Source: Xanthobacteraceae bacterium | GTDB taxonomy: Bacteria; Pseudomonadota; Alphaproteobacteria; Rhizobiales; Xanthobacteraceae | Assembly: GCA_028290465.1 (NCBI GenBank) | Contig: JAQGJU010000133.1 | Span: 62,001-126,000, forward strand | Reading direction: 5' to 3' | Length of the DNA: 64,000 nucleotides | Part shown: positions 28,097 to 36,340 of the stretch, piece after piece | Layout: every line of letters begins with the position of its first letter | How positions within the stretch are numbered: position 1 is the stretch's first letter | The notes under the pieces: generated by a model | What the model was told of the DNA's origin: nothing | The model's input: only the letters and a program-made list of their open reading frames with translations | The model's database searches: none | Made by a program: the position numbers and the translations under genes

Positions 28097-28281
28097 GTTG
28101 TACTCCGCTCCGCCGGAAATTGGCCGGCGGGCCACCTATGGCATAGGGTATCCGGACCATCAAGCAGGCCGTTTTGGCGCCTAAAACAGGGCCTTATGGA
28201 ATAGCCGGCCTGGGCCGGGGTTTTTCGGATATGGCAGATCGTTCTGCTACGTAGTTCGCCACAGGGAAGGCCGCGTTCGAA

Positions 28282-28773
28282 GTGAATACGTTTCAGCAAG
28301 GCATCGAGGCGACGATACCGGCTCTGCGGCGCTATGCGCGGGCGCTGACCCGCAACGCCGAAACCGCCGACGATCTGGTGCAGGACACGCTGGTGCGGGC
28401 GCTGCGCTCCGAGCACCTGTTCCACGGCGGCGAACTACGTAGTTGGTTGTATACGATCCTGACCAATCTGAACCGCAACCGGCTGCGGGCACTGGCGCGC
28501 CGCCCGACCGTGCTGGCGATCGACGACTATGATTCCGCCGGAGCCTTCGGCCCGGAGACCGGCGGGCGCGATATCGAACGGGCGCTGGCGGGCCTTGTCG
28601 AGGAACAGCGCAGCACGCTGTTGCTGGTGGTGCTGGAGGGCCTGTCCTACCGCGAGGTCGCGGACGTTCAGGGCGTTCCGATCGGCACCGTGATGTCCCG
28701 GCTGGCGCGCGCCAGAGCCCAGATCAAGGCCTATCTCGATGGCGAGCGCCCGGCGCTGCGCCGCGTGAAATAG
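28282..28773 (+). CDS. ECF-type RNA polymerase sigma factor
   Basis: A 163-residue group 4 sigma factor. Region 2 is seen in LRRYARALTRNAETADDLVQ with DTLVRALR and GGELRSWLYTILTN, and region 4 in EEQRSTLLLVVLEGLSYREV with GVPIGTVMSRLARAR. The start appears to be GTG 28282; no strong ribosome site precedes it. The anti-sigma gene follows after 13 bases. ECF factors of this size usually activate their own operon and a small stress regulon. The palindrome TACGTA occurs just upstream (28247-28254) and inside the gene (28433-28444), which might be a regulator site. Confidence 0.92.
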   Translation: MNTFQQGIEATIPALRRYARALTRNAETADDLVQDTLVRALRSEHLFHGGELRSWLYTILTNLNRNRLRALARRPTVLAIDDYDSAGAFGPETGGRDIERALAGLVEEQRSTLLLVVLEGLSYREVADVQGVPIGTVMSRLARARAQIKAYLDGERPALRRVK

Positions 28774-28786
28774 CAGAGGCAAGACG

Positions 28787-29572
28787 ATGATCGAGACCCC
28801 CGTCACCGAAGACGAACTGCACGCCTACATCGACGGCGAATTGCCGGCCGACCGGCTGGCGGCCGTCGAGGCTTGGTTGGGCGGCCATCCCGAGGATGCC
28901 GCCAAGGTCGCGCATTGGCGCACCCAGGCCGAACAGATTCGCGCCCGCTACGGCGCCGTGGCCAAAGAAGATGTGCCGGCACAGCTCCGGCTGGACCGGC
29001 TGCTGCGCCGCAAGCGCTCCTGGATCGGCATCGCCGCAGCTGCGACCATCGCGGCCTTCATGGTCGGCGGCGTTGCCGGCTGGATGGCACGCGGCGCCTC
29101 GGCGGCGGCGCCGAGCCCGATCGAACTTCTGACCGAGGACGCGCTCGCCGCGCATCGCCTGTATGTGGTCGAGGTCCGCCATCCGGTCGAGGTGCCGGGC
29201 GCCGAGCGTCCGCATTTGACGCAATGGCTGTCGAAGCGGATCGGCTATGACCTCGCGCCGCCCGAACTCGATGCGATCGGCCTGAAGCTGGTCGGCGGCC
29301 GGCTGCTGCCCGGTCCGGCCGGCGCGGCGGCGTTCTATATGTATGAGCGCGCCTCGGGCGAGCGGTTCACGCTGTACTGCTCACGCACCAAGGCGGCCGC
29401 GACCGCGATGCGCTTCAGCGCGCCCGGCCGCAACGCGGCGCTGACCTGGGTCGATCACGGCGTCGCCTATGTGATCGCCGGCCCGTCGGAGCGCGACGAA
29501 CTGACTCGAGTCGCCAAGGCGGCCTATGAGCAGATCGATGCCGATAAGGCGGAGAAGAAGAGCGGGACTTAG
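28787..29572 (+). CDS. anti-sigma factor, membrane-anchored
   Basis: A 261-residue protein. The N-terminus (ELHAYIDGELPADRLAAVEA, about 10-29) matches the cytoplasmic sigma-binding helix bundle of anti-sigma factors for ECF sigmas. One membrane helix follows (IGIAAAATIAAFMVGGVAGW, about 82-101), then a periplasmic domain with a single Cys (TLYCSRTK). No HxxxCxxC zinc motif is present, so it is of the zinc-free class. It is expected to hold the upstream sigma factor at the membrane until a signal releases it. The signal is unknown. Confidence 0.88.
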   Translation: MIETPVTEDELHAYIDGELPADRLAAVEAWLGGHPEDAAKVAHWRTQAEQIRARYGAVAKEDVPAQLRLDRLLRRKRSWIGIAAAATIAAFMVGGVAGWMARGASAAAPSPIELLTEDALAAHRLYVVEVRHPVEVPGAERPHLTQWLSKRIGYDLAPPELDAIGLKLVGGRLLPGPAGAAAFYMYERASGERFTLYCSRTKAAATAMRFSAPGRNAALTWVDHGVAYVIAGPSERDELTRVAKAAYEQIDADKAEKKSGT

Positions 29573-29578
29573 AACATA

Positions 29579-29622
29579 GCGTTTTCAAGCGAAGTGGGAA
29601 CCGGTTCGCGTGAAGAAAACGC
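29579..29622. repeat. family B palindromic repeat, copy 1 (GCGTTTTC stems)
   Basis: Outer arms GCGTTTTC and GAAAACGC enclose the core GAAGTGGGAACCGGTTCGCG. The core is the same GTGGGAACCGGTT as in family A although the stems differ. It lies just after the anti-sigma stop. Confidence 0.85.
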
Positions 29623-29635
29623 GTCAACTAAAGAG

Positions 29636-29656
29636 GTAGAGCGCTTAGCGCTCTAC
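29636..29656. terminator. short hairpin between convergent anti-sigma and dnaJ-like genes
   Basis: GTAGAGCGC-TTA-GCGCTCTAC is a perfect 9-bp stem with a 3-base loop. It stands between two convergent stops and is the natural candidate for a bidirectional transcript end, although no long T-run follows. Confidence 0.5.
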
Positions 29657-29661
29657 CCAAA

Positions 29662-30639
29662 TTACCCGAGATCGCGGCGCGGATCGTACGGCTTGGCGTC
29701 ACGCAATTTTTGCATCAAGGCCTCAAGCTCCGGATCGATTTCGGCCGGCAGCACGATCTGCACTTTGGCGTAGAGATCGCCGGTGCCGGCTTTGGCCGGC
29801 ATGCCCTTGCCCTTGAGGCGGAAGGTGCGACCGCCGCTGGTGCCGGGCGGGATCGCCAGTTCGACGGCGCCGCCAAGCGTCGGCACCCTGACCTTGGCGC
29901 CGAGCACCGCCTCGTAGATCGTCACCGGCAGGTCGAGCCGCAGATCGCTGCCGTCGCGCACGAATACCGGATGCGGCGCCACCGTGATGTCGATCAGCAC
30001 GTCGCCCGGACCGTTGAGGCCCGGCAGGCCCTGGCCCTTGAGCCGGATCTGCTGGCCGTCGGCGAGACCGGCCGGAATCTTCACCTCGACTTCGCGGCCG
30101 GTCGGCAGCCGCACCCGCCGCGAACCGCCGCTCGCCGCCTCGTTCAGCGTGATGGTGACCGCCGCCGAGACATCGACGCCGCCGCCGCCCTGCTGGCCGA
30201 AGTCCTCCTCGAACGGAGTGCCGCCGCGCGGCGCCCGGCCTCCGAACATACCTTTGAGAATGTCTTCGAAGCCGCCCGCCGGCCCACCGCCCCGGCCGCG
30301 ACTGGCGCGCTGGAAGCCCTCGGGGCCGAAGCTGAAGTTCTCGAAGCCGCCCTCGCGTCCGGCAAAGCCACCGGGGCCGGCTCCCGCGCCCTGCCCTTCG
30401 AAGCCACGGAAACGCGGCTTGCCTTCGCCGTCGATCTCGCCGCGGTCGAATGCCTTGCGCTTGTCGTCCTCGCCGAGCACCTCATAGGCGGCATTCAGCT
30501 CGGCGAAGCGCGAGGCCGCCTTGGCGTCGTTCTTATTGGCGTCGGGGTGATGTTTCTTGGCGAGCCGCCGGTACGCGCTTTTGATCTCGGCGGCGCTGGC
30601 ATTGCGGCCCACCCCAAGGATTTCATAGGGGTCGCGCAT
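29662..30639 (-). CDS. J-domain co-chaperone (CbpA/DnaJ-C type)
   Basis: A 325-residue Hsp40. The J domain at 1-70 has [20 protein letters not shown] and the DnaK-stimulating HPD at 31-33. A Gly/Phe-rich region spans about 75-160. No zinc-finger CxxCxGxG repeats are present, so it is a class II (CbpA-like) protein. Two C-terminal substrate-binding beta-sandwiches follow, with [20 protein letters not shown] and [20 protein letters not shown]. It should hand unfolded clients to DnaK. It is convergent with the sigma/anti-sigma pair and near pdxH, an order usual in Hyphomicrobiales. Confidence 0.92.
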   Translation of the reverse strand: MRDPYEILGVGRNASAAEIKSAYRRLAKKHHPDANKNDAKAASRFAELNAAYEVLGEDDKRKAFDRGEIDGEGKPRFRGFEGQGAGAGPGGFAGREGGFENFSFGPEGFQRASRGRGGGPAGGFEDILKGMFGGRAPRGGTPFEEDFGQQGGGGVDVSAAVTITLNEAASGGSRRVRLPTGREVEVKIPAGLADGQQIRLKGQGLPGLNGPGDVLIDITVAPHPVFVRDGSDLRLDLPVTIYEAVLGAKVRVPTLGGAVELAIPPGTSGGRTFRLKGKGMPAKAGTGDLYAKVQIVLPAEIDPELEALMQKLRDAKPYDPRRDLG

Positions 30640-30773
30640 TCCGGACTATCCTGCTCGCATTATGGTTCGGGAGAACCGCGGTTCGAAGGAATCTTCGTGC
30701 TCGCAGGCGAATGTGGGGAGAAAACCCCGCTGGCGCAATGGCTAAACCCGGTGGAGGGCCAGCGTCACGACGC

Positions 30774-31310
30774 TTAGGTGCGGCTCCAGGGCTTCAGGCT
30801 GCGCACTTCCCATTTGCCCTGAGTGCTCTGACGGCAGGCTTCGCCCTGCATCCAGGCCTCGCTGCCGGCCTGCACATAGCTGGCCAGGAAATCGCGGCAG
30901 GTGACGCCGTCCTGGGTATAGGCGGTGGCGATCGCCGTGACGGTGCCGCGCGCGCCGGTCTGCGGGTTCTCCCACGGCAGGCTGGCGTCCCTGCCCTCGC
31001 GGCCGACCACCTCGCTCGCGACCTCGCGCGCATAGGCGAGATCCCGCTCGTTGGGCGGCGTATTCGTGGTCTTGGAAGACGTGGCGGCGGCGGTCGTATT
31101 GGCAGCCGGCGTCGCCGGCTTGATTGAACCGGTGGTGATTTCGGCGGACGAGTCGGATTTCTTGTCGAACACCGAGCCGAGCGGAATGCTGCAGCCGCCG
31201 GCGCAGACCAGCAGCCCGGCGAGCGCCAACGCACGGCCAGTTCGTGCGAACGCCACGCGAACAAGACGGGTCGCGGGCGTTGCCCTATAAAGGGCGCGCC
31301 GCCACGCCAT
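30774..31310 (-). CDS. RT0821/Lpp0805-type surface lipoprotein
   Basis: A 178-residue putative lipoprotein. The N-terminus has a basic stretch and a hydrophobic core ending [18 protein letters not shown], with a lipobox Cys at about 40. A Thr/Ala/Ser-rich linker follows. The C-terminal third ([20 protein letters not shown] then [15 protein letters not shown]) matches the small beta domain with two Cys found in the RT0821/17-kDa-antigen-like family. The start is ATG 31310; a longer upstream frame overlaps the divergent pdxH gene and is unlikely. The function of this family is not known. The gene is divergent from pdxH. Confidence 0.8.
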   Translation of the reverse strand: MAWRRALYRATPATRLVRVAFARTGRALALAGLLVCAGGCSIPLGSVFDKKSDSSAEITTGSIKPATPAANTTAAATSSKTTNTPPNERDLAYAREVASEVVGREGRDASLPWENPQTGARGTVTAIATAYTQDGVTCRDFLASYVQAGSEAWMQGEACRQSTQGKWEVRSLKPWSRT

Positions 31311-31347
31311 ACCCTTTACCGAACCGGCCACACGAGCACTCCAAATA

Positions 31348-31989
31348 ATGTCTGATACTCCAACGAGTGAACACCCTGGGTGGTTAACGAGCGGTGACTT
31401 TACGCAGGCCGACGAGCCGCTGGCGCTGTTCGCCGCCTGGTTTGCGCAGGCCGAAAAATCGGAACCGGCCGATGCCAACGCCATGGCGCTGGCCACCGCC
31501 GACGCGGAAGGGTTGCCCAATGTCAGGATGGTGCTGCTGAAGGGACTCGACCCGCGCGGATTCGTTTTCTACACCAACCTGACCAGCCAAAAAGGGCGAG
31601 AGTTGGATGCCAACCCTCAGGCCGCATTGGTGTTTCACTGGAAGTCGCTGACCCGTCAGGTGCGCGCGCGCGGCCGCATTGAACGCGTTACCGATGCAGA
31701 AGCCGACACCTATTTCGCAACAAGATCGCGGTCTTCGCAGATCGGCGCCTGGGCCAGCCAGCAGTCACAACCGCTGGAAACCCGGCTCGCTTTCGAGGCC
31801 GCCATCGCCCGATATACGGTGCAGTACGGATTAGGCAAAGTGCCGCGTCCGCCGCACTGGTCCGGGTTCCGTGTGGTGCCGAGCGAGATCGAATTCTGGC
31901 ATGACCGGCCGTTCCGGCTGCACGACCGAATCGTGTTCCGCCGCGACGCATCCGATTCCGCCTGGACGAAGACCCGGCTCTATCCCTGA
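31348..31989 (+). CDS. pdxH: pyridoxamine 5'-phosphate oxidase
   Basis: A 213-residue FMN enzyme oxidising pyridoxamine- and pyridoxine-5'-phosphate to PLP. Seen: [20 protein letters not shown] with the FMN site [52 protein letters not shown], and the C-terminal signature region beginning [20 protein letters not shown]. Length is normal. It is preceded divergently by the lipoprotein gene and followed after 58 bases by an SDR gene on the same strand. Confidence 0.96.
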   Translation: MSDTPTSEHPGWLTSGDFTQADEPLALFAAWFAQAEKSEPADANAMALATADAEGLPNVRMVLLKGLDPRGFVFYTNLTSQKGRELDANPQAALVFHWKSLTRQVRARGRIERVTDAEADTYFATRSRSSQIGAWASQQSQPLETRLAFEAAIARYTVQYGLGKVPRPPHWSGFRVVPSEIEFWHDRPFRLHDRIVFRRDASDSAWTKTRLYP

Positions 31990-32047
31990 GTTACAGTGTT
32001 CCACGAAAATCGCTCCGTCTGCCGCGCGGACAAGGACCTAAGCCACA

Positions 32048-32800
32048 ATGACGAGTTCCCAGACCAACCACCCGCGGCGCACCCTGCTGCTGACCGGCGC
32101 CAGCCGCGGCATCGGCCATGCGACGGTGAAGCGCTTCTCGGCCGCCGGCTGGCGGGTGATCACCTGTTCGCGGCACGGTTTCCCGGAAAACTGCCCGTGG
32201 GAAGCCGGCCCGGAAGACCATATCCAGGTCGATCTGGCCGATCCCGACAACACCGACGCCGCCATCGCCGAGATCAAGACAAGGCTGGAAGGCGGCGAAC
32301 TGCATGCGCTGGTCAACAACGCCGCGATTTCCCCGAAAGGCGACGGCGGCTCGCGACTCGGCGCCATCGGCACGCCGTCCAAGGTCTGGCGCCATGTGTT
32401 CCAGGTGAATTTCTTCGCACCGATCATGTTGGCACGGGGCCTCATCGAAGAACTGGATAAGGCCAAGGGCTCGGTCGTCAATGTGACGTCGATCGCCGGC
32501 TCGCGCGTGCACCCGTTCGCCGGCGCCGCCTATGCGACCTCCAAGGCGGCGCTGGCCGCCCTGACCCGCGAAATGGCGTCCGACTTCGGCCGGCGCGGCA
32601 TTCGCGTCAACGCCATCGCGCCCGGCGAGATCGACACCCCGATCCTCTCTCCGGGCACCGACAAGATCGTCGAGCACATCCCGATGCAGCGCCTCGGCAC
32701 GCCCGACGAAGTCGCCAAGATCATCTACGTGCTGTGCACCGAGACGTCGTCCTATGTGAATGGCGCGGAGATTCACATTAACGGCGGGCAGCATGTGTAG
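32048..32800 (+). CDS. SDR family NAD(P)-dependent oxidoreductase
   Basis: A 250-residue classical short-chain dehydrogenase. Seen: cofactor motif LLTGASRGIGHATVKRF, NNAAISPKG, active-site Ser in VTSIAGSRV and the Tyr-x3-Lys pair in AAYATSKAALAALTREM, then the closing YVNGAEIHINGGQHV. The Arg/His-rich turn near the cofactor site (CSRHGF) suggests NADP(H). Substrate unknown. It follows pdxH on the same strand and is followed by a family D repeat. Confidence 0.92.
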   Translation: MTSSQTNHPRRTLLLTGASRGIGHATVKRFSAAGWRVITCSRHGFPENCPWEAGPEDHIQVDLADPDNTDAAIAEIKTRLEGGELHALVNNAAISPKGDGGSRLGAIGTPSKVWRHVFQVNFFAPIMLARGLIEELDKAKGSVVNVTSIAGSRVHPFAGAAYATSKAALAALTREMASDFGRRGIRVNAIAPGEIDTPILSPGTDKIVEHIPMQRLGTPDEVAKIIYVLCTETSSYVNGAEIHINGGQHV

Positions 32801-32827
32801 AGGCCACCGGCTTCAATGCTTGGACCC

Positions 32828-32939
32828 GTCATCCTGAGGCGCCCGGCATCGCCGGGCCTCGAAGGATGTACGGCCACCACGCTGTAACAACGGGCCGTCG
32901 CCCTTCGAGGCTCGCTTCGCTCACGCCTCAGGGTGACGG
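32828..32939. repeat. family D inverted repeat (GTCATCCTGAGG ends), copy 1
   Basis: The ends TCATCCTGAGG and CCTCAGGGTGA are inverted copies with one mismatch. Inside are two small hairpins (GCCCGGC...GCCGGGC and GCGAAGC-type) and two inverted CTTCGAGG motifs. It is close in sequence to 48637-48748. The right end runs into the 3' end of the downstream minus-strand small gene. Confidence 0.85.
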
Positions 32940-33137
32940 CGAAACGTCGTGCCGTGCGTCCCGGAATGAGGACGGCAATCGTTCAAACGCCGGCGTGCCC
33001 CAGGTTTCGGGCCAACGCACCACGTCATCATTGGCGACGGTCGGCTCTCCGGCCACGACCTTGGCCCAGCGGCGATCGAGTTCGGCGATCTGTTCGCGCT
33101 CGCTTTCCGACACGGGCTCAAACGACCGATCTGTCAC
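32928..33137 (-). CDS. small antitoxin-like protein, second of a WGTP pair
   Basis: About 69 residues starting at GTG 33137, overlapping the stop of the upstream small gene by four bases. It has a helical middle (SESEREQIAELDRRWAKVVA) and a DDVVRWPETWGTP segment that parallels EVKAWVESWGTPNELPP in the gene before it. The helix-plus-WGTP layout resembles small antitoxins of type II systems, but no toxin gene is seen next to it. The stop codon and last codons lie inside a family D repeat, so the C-terminus may be altered. The antitoxin reading is tentative. Confidence 0.5.
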   Translation of the reverse strand: MTDRSFEPVSESEREQIAELDRRWAKVVAGEPTVANDDVVRWPETWGTPAFERLPSSFRDARHDVSPSP

Positions 33138-33337
33138 ACGATCTTCCTCGGCTTGGACGGCGGCAGTTCGTTGGGTGTGCCCCACGACTCCACCCAGGCT
33201 TTGACCTCGTCCAATGGCACGCCTTCGCCGGTGCGCTCGAATTCTTCAAAGCGACGCAAATCCTCGGCAATGCTTTCCGGCGCCCAAGGTCCGAGACCAG
33301 CGGCCCGCATAGCTTCGAGGCGCGATTTAGTCGTCAT
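33134..33337 (-). CDS. small antitoxin-like protein, first of a WGTP pair
   Basis: A 67-residue acidic-then-basic protein: helix AESIAEDLRRFEEFERTG-like region at about 20-37, then EVKAWVESWGTPNELPPSK ending in a basic KPRKIV. This layout is common in short addiction-module antitoxins that accompany RelE/ParE toxins. It overlaps the start of the second small gene by four bases. No toxin reading frame is visible on either side; upstream is a repeat-rich stretch and then corA. No clear ribosome site was seen. Confidence 0.6.
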   Translation of the reverse strand: MTTKSRLEAMRAAGLGPWAPESIAEDLRRFEEFERTGEGVPLDEVKAWVESWGTPNELPPSKPRKIV

Positions 33338-33390
33338 GAATGAAGGCTAAGTTGAAGGCCAGACGCGGTCGAACGCATCTCGCCAACTCC

Positions 33391-33560
33391 GTTCGTTCCC
33401 GCGCACGCGGGAACCCAGGGCCGCTCAGCATGCGTAAAATCTGGATTCCCGCTGTCGTGGGAATAAGCGGAGAATGCCGCAAGAGCGGCAGCAAATTTTC
33501 AACGCCCCCACCCGGCGCGCTACGCGCACATCCCTCCCCCGCAAGGGCGTGGGAGGGATA
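33391..33560. repeat. cluster of short intergenic inverted repeats
   Basis: This gene-free stretch between the small-gene pair and corA holds GTTCCCGCG-CA-CGCGGGAAC (33395-33414), a related TTCCCGC...GTGGGAA pair near 33442-33462, and a CCCTCCC...GGGAGGG pair near 33531-33558 flanking a GC-rich core. The pieces look like remnants of dispersed intergenic repeats of the host. One or more may act as the corA terminator. Confidence 0.6.
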
Positions 33561-33567
33561 AGCACGC

Positions 33568-34545
33568 CTACAACCACTTCTTCCACTTGAAAAACACATA
33601 CGGCAATATCGCCGCGACCAGCATCAGCAGCAGCGCCAGCGGATAGCCGAAATACCAATCCAGCTCCGGCATGTGCTTGAAATTCATGCCGTAGATCGAC
33701 GCCACCAGCGTCGGCGGCATCAAGACCACGGCCGCGACCGAGAACAGTTTGATGATGGCGTTCTGTTCGAGGCTGACGACGCCCAGCATGGCGTCGAGCA
33801 GGAACGTGATCTTGTTGGTCAGATACGTCGCGTGATCGGACAGCGAGCCGACGTCGCGCTGCATCGATTTCAACTGCGCGCGGAATTCCTTCTGCCAGCG
33901 CAGGCCGTCGGCTTCGTTGGCCAGGAACAGCAGCAGTCGGTTGATCGACACCAGGCTTTCGCGAACCTTCGAGGTCAGGTCGCCCTTGCGGCCGATGGTC
34001 TTGAGAATTTCCTGATAGGCCTTGCCGCGTTGAAAGGCGGTGCCGACCGGCTCGAAGATCTGTAGCGAGACCTTGTCGATCTCGGCGCTGATGCGCTCGA
34101 GAATGTCGGCGTTGCGGTCGATCACCGCGTCGAGCAATTCCATCATCACGGCTTCGCCGGTGATGTTCGGCGAGCAGGATTTCGCCAGCTTGTGGCCGAC
34201 GATCACGAACGGCTTCGGCTCGTCATAGCGCACCGTGATCAGGCGATGGCCGGACAGGATGAAGGACACCGGCGTGGTGATCGGCTGATCGGAATCAGCC
34301 TGACACATCAGCGTCGCCGTCATGTAGCGCGCGCTGTTCTCGATATAGAGCCGGCTGGAGACCTCGATCTCCTGCATCTCCTCGCGGGTCGGGATCGATA
34401 CCCCGACCAAACGCTCGACGAGCTTGTCCTCGCCCTGGGTCGGCGTGATCATGTCGATCCACACCGTGGTCTCAGGGATCTGTCCGTCTTGAGCGACCGA
34501 CACACGTTCGAGAACTGTGCCACGCGGTACGTACACCGACAGCAT
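33568..34545 (-). CDS. corA: magnesium/cobalt transporter CorA family protein
   Basis: A 325-residue CorA. The long N-terminal cytoplasmic domain contains the helical ILERISAEIDKVSLQIFEP and LRWQKEFRAQLKSMQRDVGS segments. Two C-terminal membrane helices follow, with the pore signature YGMNFKHMPE between them and a basic FFKWKKWL tail. It should form the pentameric Mg2+ channel. ATG 34545 has a GGAG seven bases upstream and is chosen over ATG 34566. The loop ends GMNFKHMPELDW rather than the E. coli GMNFEFMPELKW. Confidence 0.93.
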   Translation of the reverse strand: MLSVYVPRGTVLERVSVAQDGQIPETTVWIDMITPTQGEDKLVERLVGVSIPTREEMQEIEVSSRLYIENSARYMTATLMCQADSDQPITTPVSFILSGHRLITVRYDEPKPFVIVGHKLAKSCSPNITGEAVMMELLDAVIDRNADILERISAEIDKVSLQIFEPVGTAFQRGKAYQEILKTIGRKGDLTSKVRESLVSINRLLLFLANEADGLRWQKEFRAQLKSMQRDVGSLSDHATYLTNKITFLLDAMLGVVSLEQNAIIKLFSVAAVVLMPPTLVASIYGMNFKHMPELDWYFGYPLALLLMLVAAILPYVFFKWKKWL

Positions 34546-34630
34546 GAGCCGACTCCGGCGCTTCATTCATCGAAGCGTCTGCACTCATGGCCCGATCAAT
34601 GCCCGCCGCGCAACCTCGAAGTGGCGTAAA

Positions 34631-34831
34631 CTAAGCCGCCGCGCCCTTTTTCCACGCGCCCGGCCGTGGCGCGGGCTTCGGCGTCGCATAGTCGTCACTG
34701 TCGCGCTGGTAGCGCATCGCGGCCGCGACAGCCGAAATGCCGATCTTGCCGTATTGGCGGTCGAGCTTTGGCATTTCCTTTGTCAGCGTTTCCTTGGACG
34801 GCGCCGAAGCCGGCTTCATTTGACGTTTCAT
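34631..34831 (-). CDS. small conserved-type hypothetical protein
   Basis: A 66-residue basic protein with LDRQYGKIGISAVAAAMRYQ in the middle and a Pro/Ala/Lys-rich tail. ATG 34831 follows GGAG by nine bases. No domain is recognised. Short proteins with this YGKIGISAVAAA-type core are frequent in related rhizobia as far as I recall, but that cannot be checked here. It reads in the same direction as corA, about 85 bases upstream of it. Confidence 0.6.
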   Translation of the reverse strand: MKRQMKPASAPSKETLTKEMPKLDRQYGKIGISAVAAAMRYQRDSDDYATPKPAPRPGAWKKGAAA

Positions 34832-35320
34832 TTTGTCCGTCTCCACCTTTGGCGTCCGCCGCCTTGGCGACACGACGCATGGGTTGTATAGCGAACAAAC
34901 CGGGCGGAAATCGGCAGCAAAACGTGCTGTCAACGTGACCTTCTCGGGTCCGCGCCGGCGCATTGCCTGCCCCTAAACAATCCCACCATGGTAAACGCTC
35001 GCTTAACCGTTCTGTCGGCATCATTGCGTACCGGCCAAGCGCTATCCTGTTACCGTTTGGGGCTTGACCTCTGTCAGGCCCACGCCATCCACAGGGAATG
35101 CCGTGGCCGACCTGGAAAGTGCGGCATTCCTGCCACAGGTGCGGGCGCATGTGATGGTTGGAGAGGTCGGATACCTAGTAGGGCGGCGGCCTTTTGGTTA
35201 TCAGAGACGTAACGGAGTCGTGGCGCGCGGACGCTCTGCGCGAAGACTCCAACTGTATGATGCGTTTGCCATGTTCCCGGAGTACGGGCCGGGCAGATTG
35301 TTTGAAAGGGATTGACGGCA
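34832..35320. other. gene-free stretch of about 490 bases
   Basis: No convincing gene, RNA or repeat was seen between the small hypothetical gene and the L,D-transpeptidase gene. Short open frames exist on both strands but lack ribosome sites and family features. The promoters of both flanking divergent genes should lie here. Confidence 0.5.
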
Positions 35321-35986
35321 ATGCGGGCATTCGCGGTTCTCGTCGCGGCACTGGCTCTCGGCGGTTGCATTAATCAGACGCTGGAGCCGGCGAACGACGC
35401 CAGCATGACGCCGCGCGACAAGAAATTTCTCGCCGAGGCGCCGTATGCCAAGGCGGTCATTCCGGAACCCTATCGCCGGCACATTGTCGACTATCACCGC
35501 AAGGAAGCGCCGGGCACGATCGTGGTCGATTCCGATGCGCGCTATCTGTATTTCGTGCTGCCGGCCGGCAAGGCGATCCGCTACGGCGTGACCGTCGGCG
35601 AAGACGCGCTGGCCTTCACCGGCATCGCCAAGATCGGCCGCAAGGAAGAATGGCCGTCCTGGACGCCGACGTCCGACATCAAGGCGCGCCTGACCGGCAT
35701 TCCGAACTTCGTCAGCCCCGGCCCGCACAATCCGCTCGGCGCCCGCGGCCTGTACCTGTTCTCCGGCAACAAGGACACGCTGTACCGCATTCACGGCACC
35801 AACCAGCCGGAATTCATCGGCGCGGCGATCTCGTCCGGCTGCATCCGCATGACCAACGAAGATGTGATCGACCTGTACAACCGGGTGAAGATGGGCTCGG
35901 TCGTGGTCGTGCTGGCCCCCAAGCAGGGTGACTCGCCGTTCAATCCGCGGGTCGCGCTCGGCGGCAGCGCCAGCGAACGCATGTAG
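35321..35986 (+). CDS. L,D-transpeptidase (YkuD domain) lipoprotein
   Basis: A 221-residue peptidoglycan enzyme. The signal sequence ends AALALGGCINQ with a lipobox, so it is probably a lipoprotein. The YkuD domain (about 65-200) shows IVVDSDARYLYFVLPAGKAI, a His in YRIHGTNQPEFIG and the catalytic Cys in SSGCIRMTNEDVIDLY. It should form 3-3 cross-links or attach proteins to the wall, as is common in Hyphomicrobiales. ATG 35321 follows GAAAGGG at ten bases; TTG 35312 is less likely. The following 350 bases contain two repeats. Confidence 0.93.
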   Translation: MRAFAVLVAALALGGCINQTLEPANDASMTPRDKKFLAEAPYAKAVIPEPYRRHIVDYHRKEAPGTIVVDSDARYLYFVLPAGKAIRYGVTVGEDALAFTGIAKIGRKEEWPSWTPTSDIKARLTGIPNFVSPGPHNPLGARGLYLFSGNKDTLYRIHGTNQPEFIGAAISSGCIRMTNEDVIDLYNRVKMGSVVVVLAPKQGDSPFNPRVALGGSASERM

Positions 35987-36035
35987 TTCTAAAGCTTCCG
36001 ATCACTGGACTTTAGTTGCAAACGCCGGGCCTAGA

Positions 36036-36079
36036 GCGTTTTCAAGCAAAGTGGAATCCACTTTGCGTGAAGAAAACGC
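36036..36079. repeat. family B palindromic repeat, copy 2
   Basis: Outer arms GCGTTTTC and GAAAACGC as in the copy at 29579, with an inner core AAGTGGAATCCACTTTGCG that has changed to a near-perfect palindrome GTGGA-ATCCAC. Confidence 0.85.
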
Positions 36080-36095
36080 GTCTTTCTCAATATTT

Positions 36096-36145
36096 AGAGC
36101 GCGTCCGGACGCAAAACCGGTATCCACTTTTGCTGGACGCGCTCT
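36096..36145. repeat. family C palindromic repeat (AGAGCGCGTCC stems)
   Basis: Outer arms AGAGCGCGTCC and GGACGCGCTCT are exact reverse complements. The inner core AAAACCGGTATCCACTTTTG is the family A/B core with two changes. It stands 16 bases after family B copy 2. Confidence 0.85.
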
Positions 36146-36340
36146 GAGCCCGGCGTTTCGCGTTTTGGCCGGCTCCCGCCGGGCCAAATCGGAACCCGGT
36201 AGGCTCCCGGATTCCCGGCCGAATGGACGTAGGAACAGCCAATTCATGCACCATTACGGTAGATCGCGCGGATTTTAGGCTTCGCCCGAAAGGCATTTTA
36301 AACCCGCGCCGGTATCATCTGGGCGACGGGAAAAACGACG

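Larger units (their letters stand above)
35987..36340. other. intergenic stretch carrying repeats B2 and C
   Basis: About 350 bases between the L,D-transpeptidase and the second diguanylate cyclase. It holds two palindromic repeats (listed separately); the rest shows no gene. The cyclase promoter is probably in 36150-36340. Confidence 0.5.
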
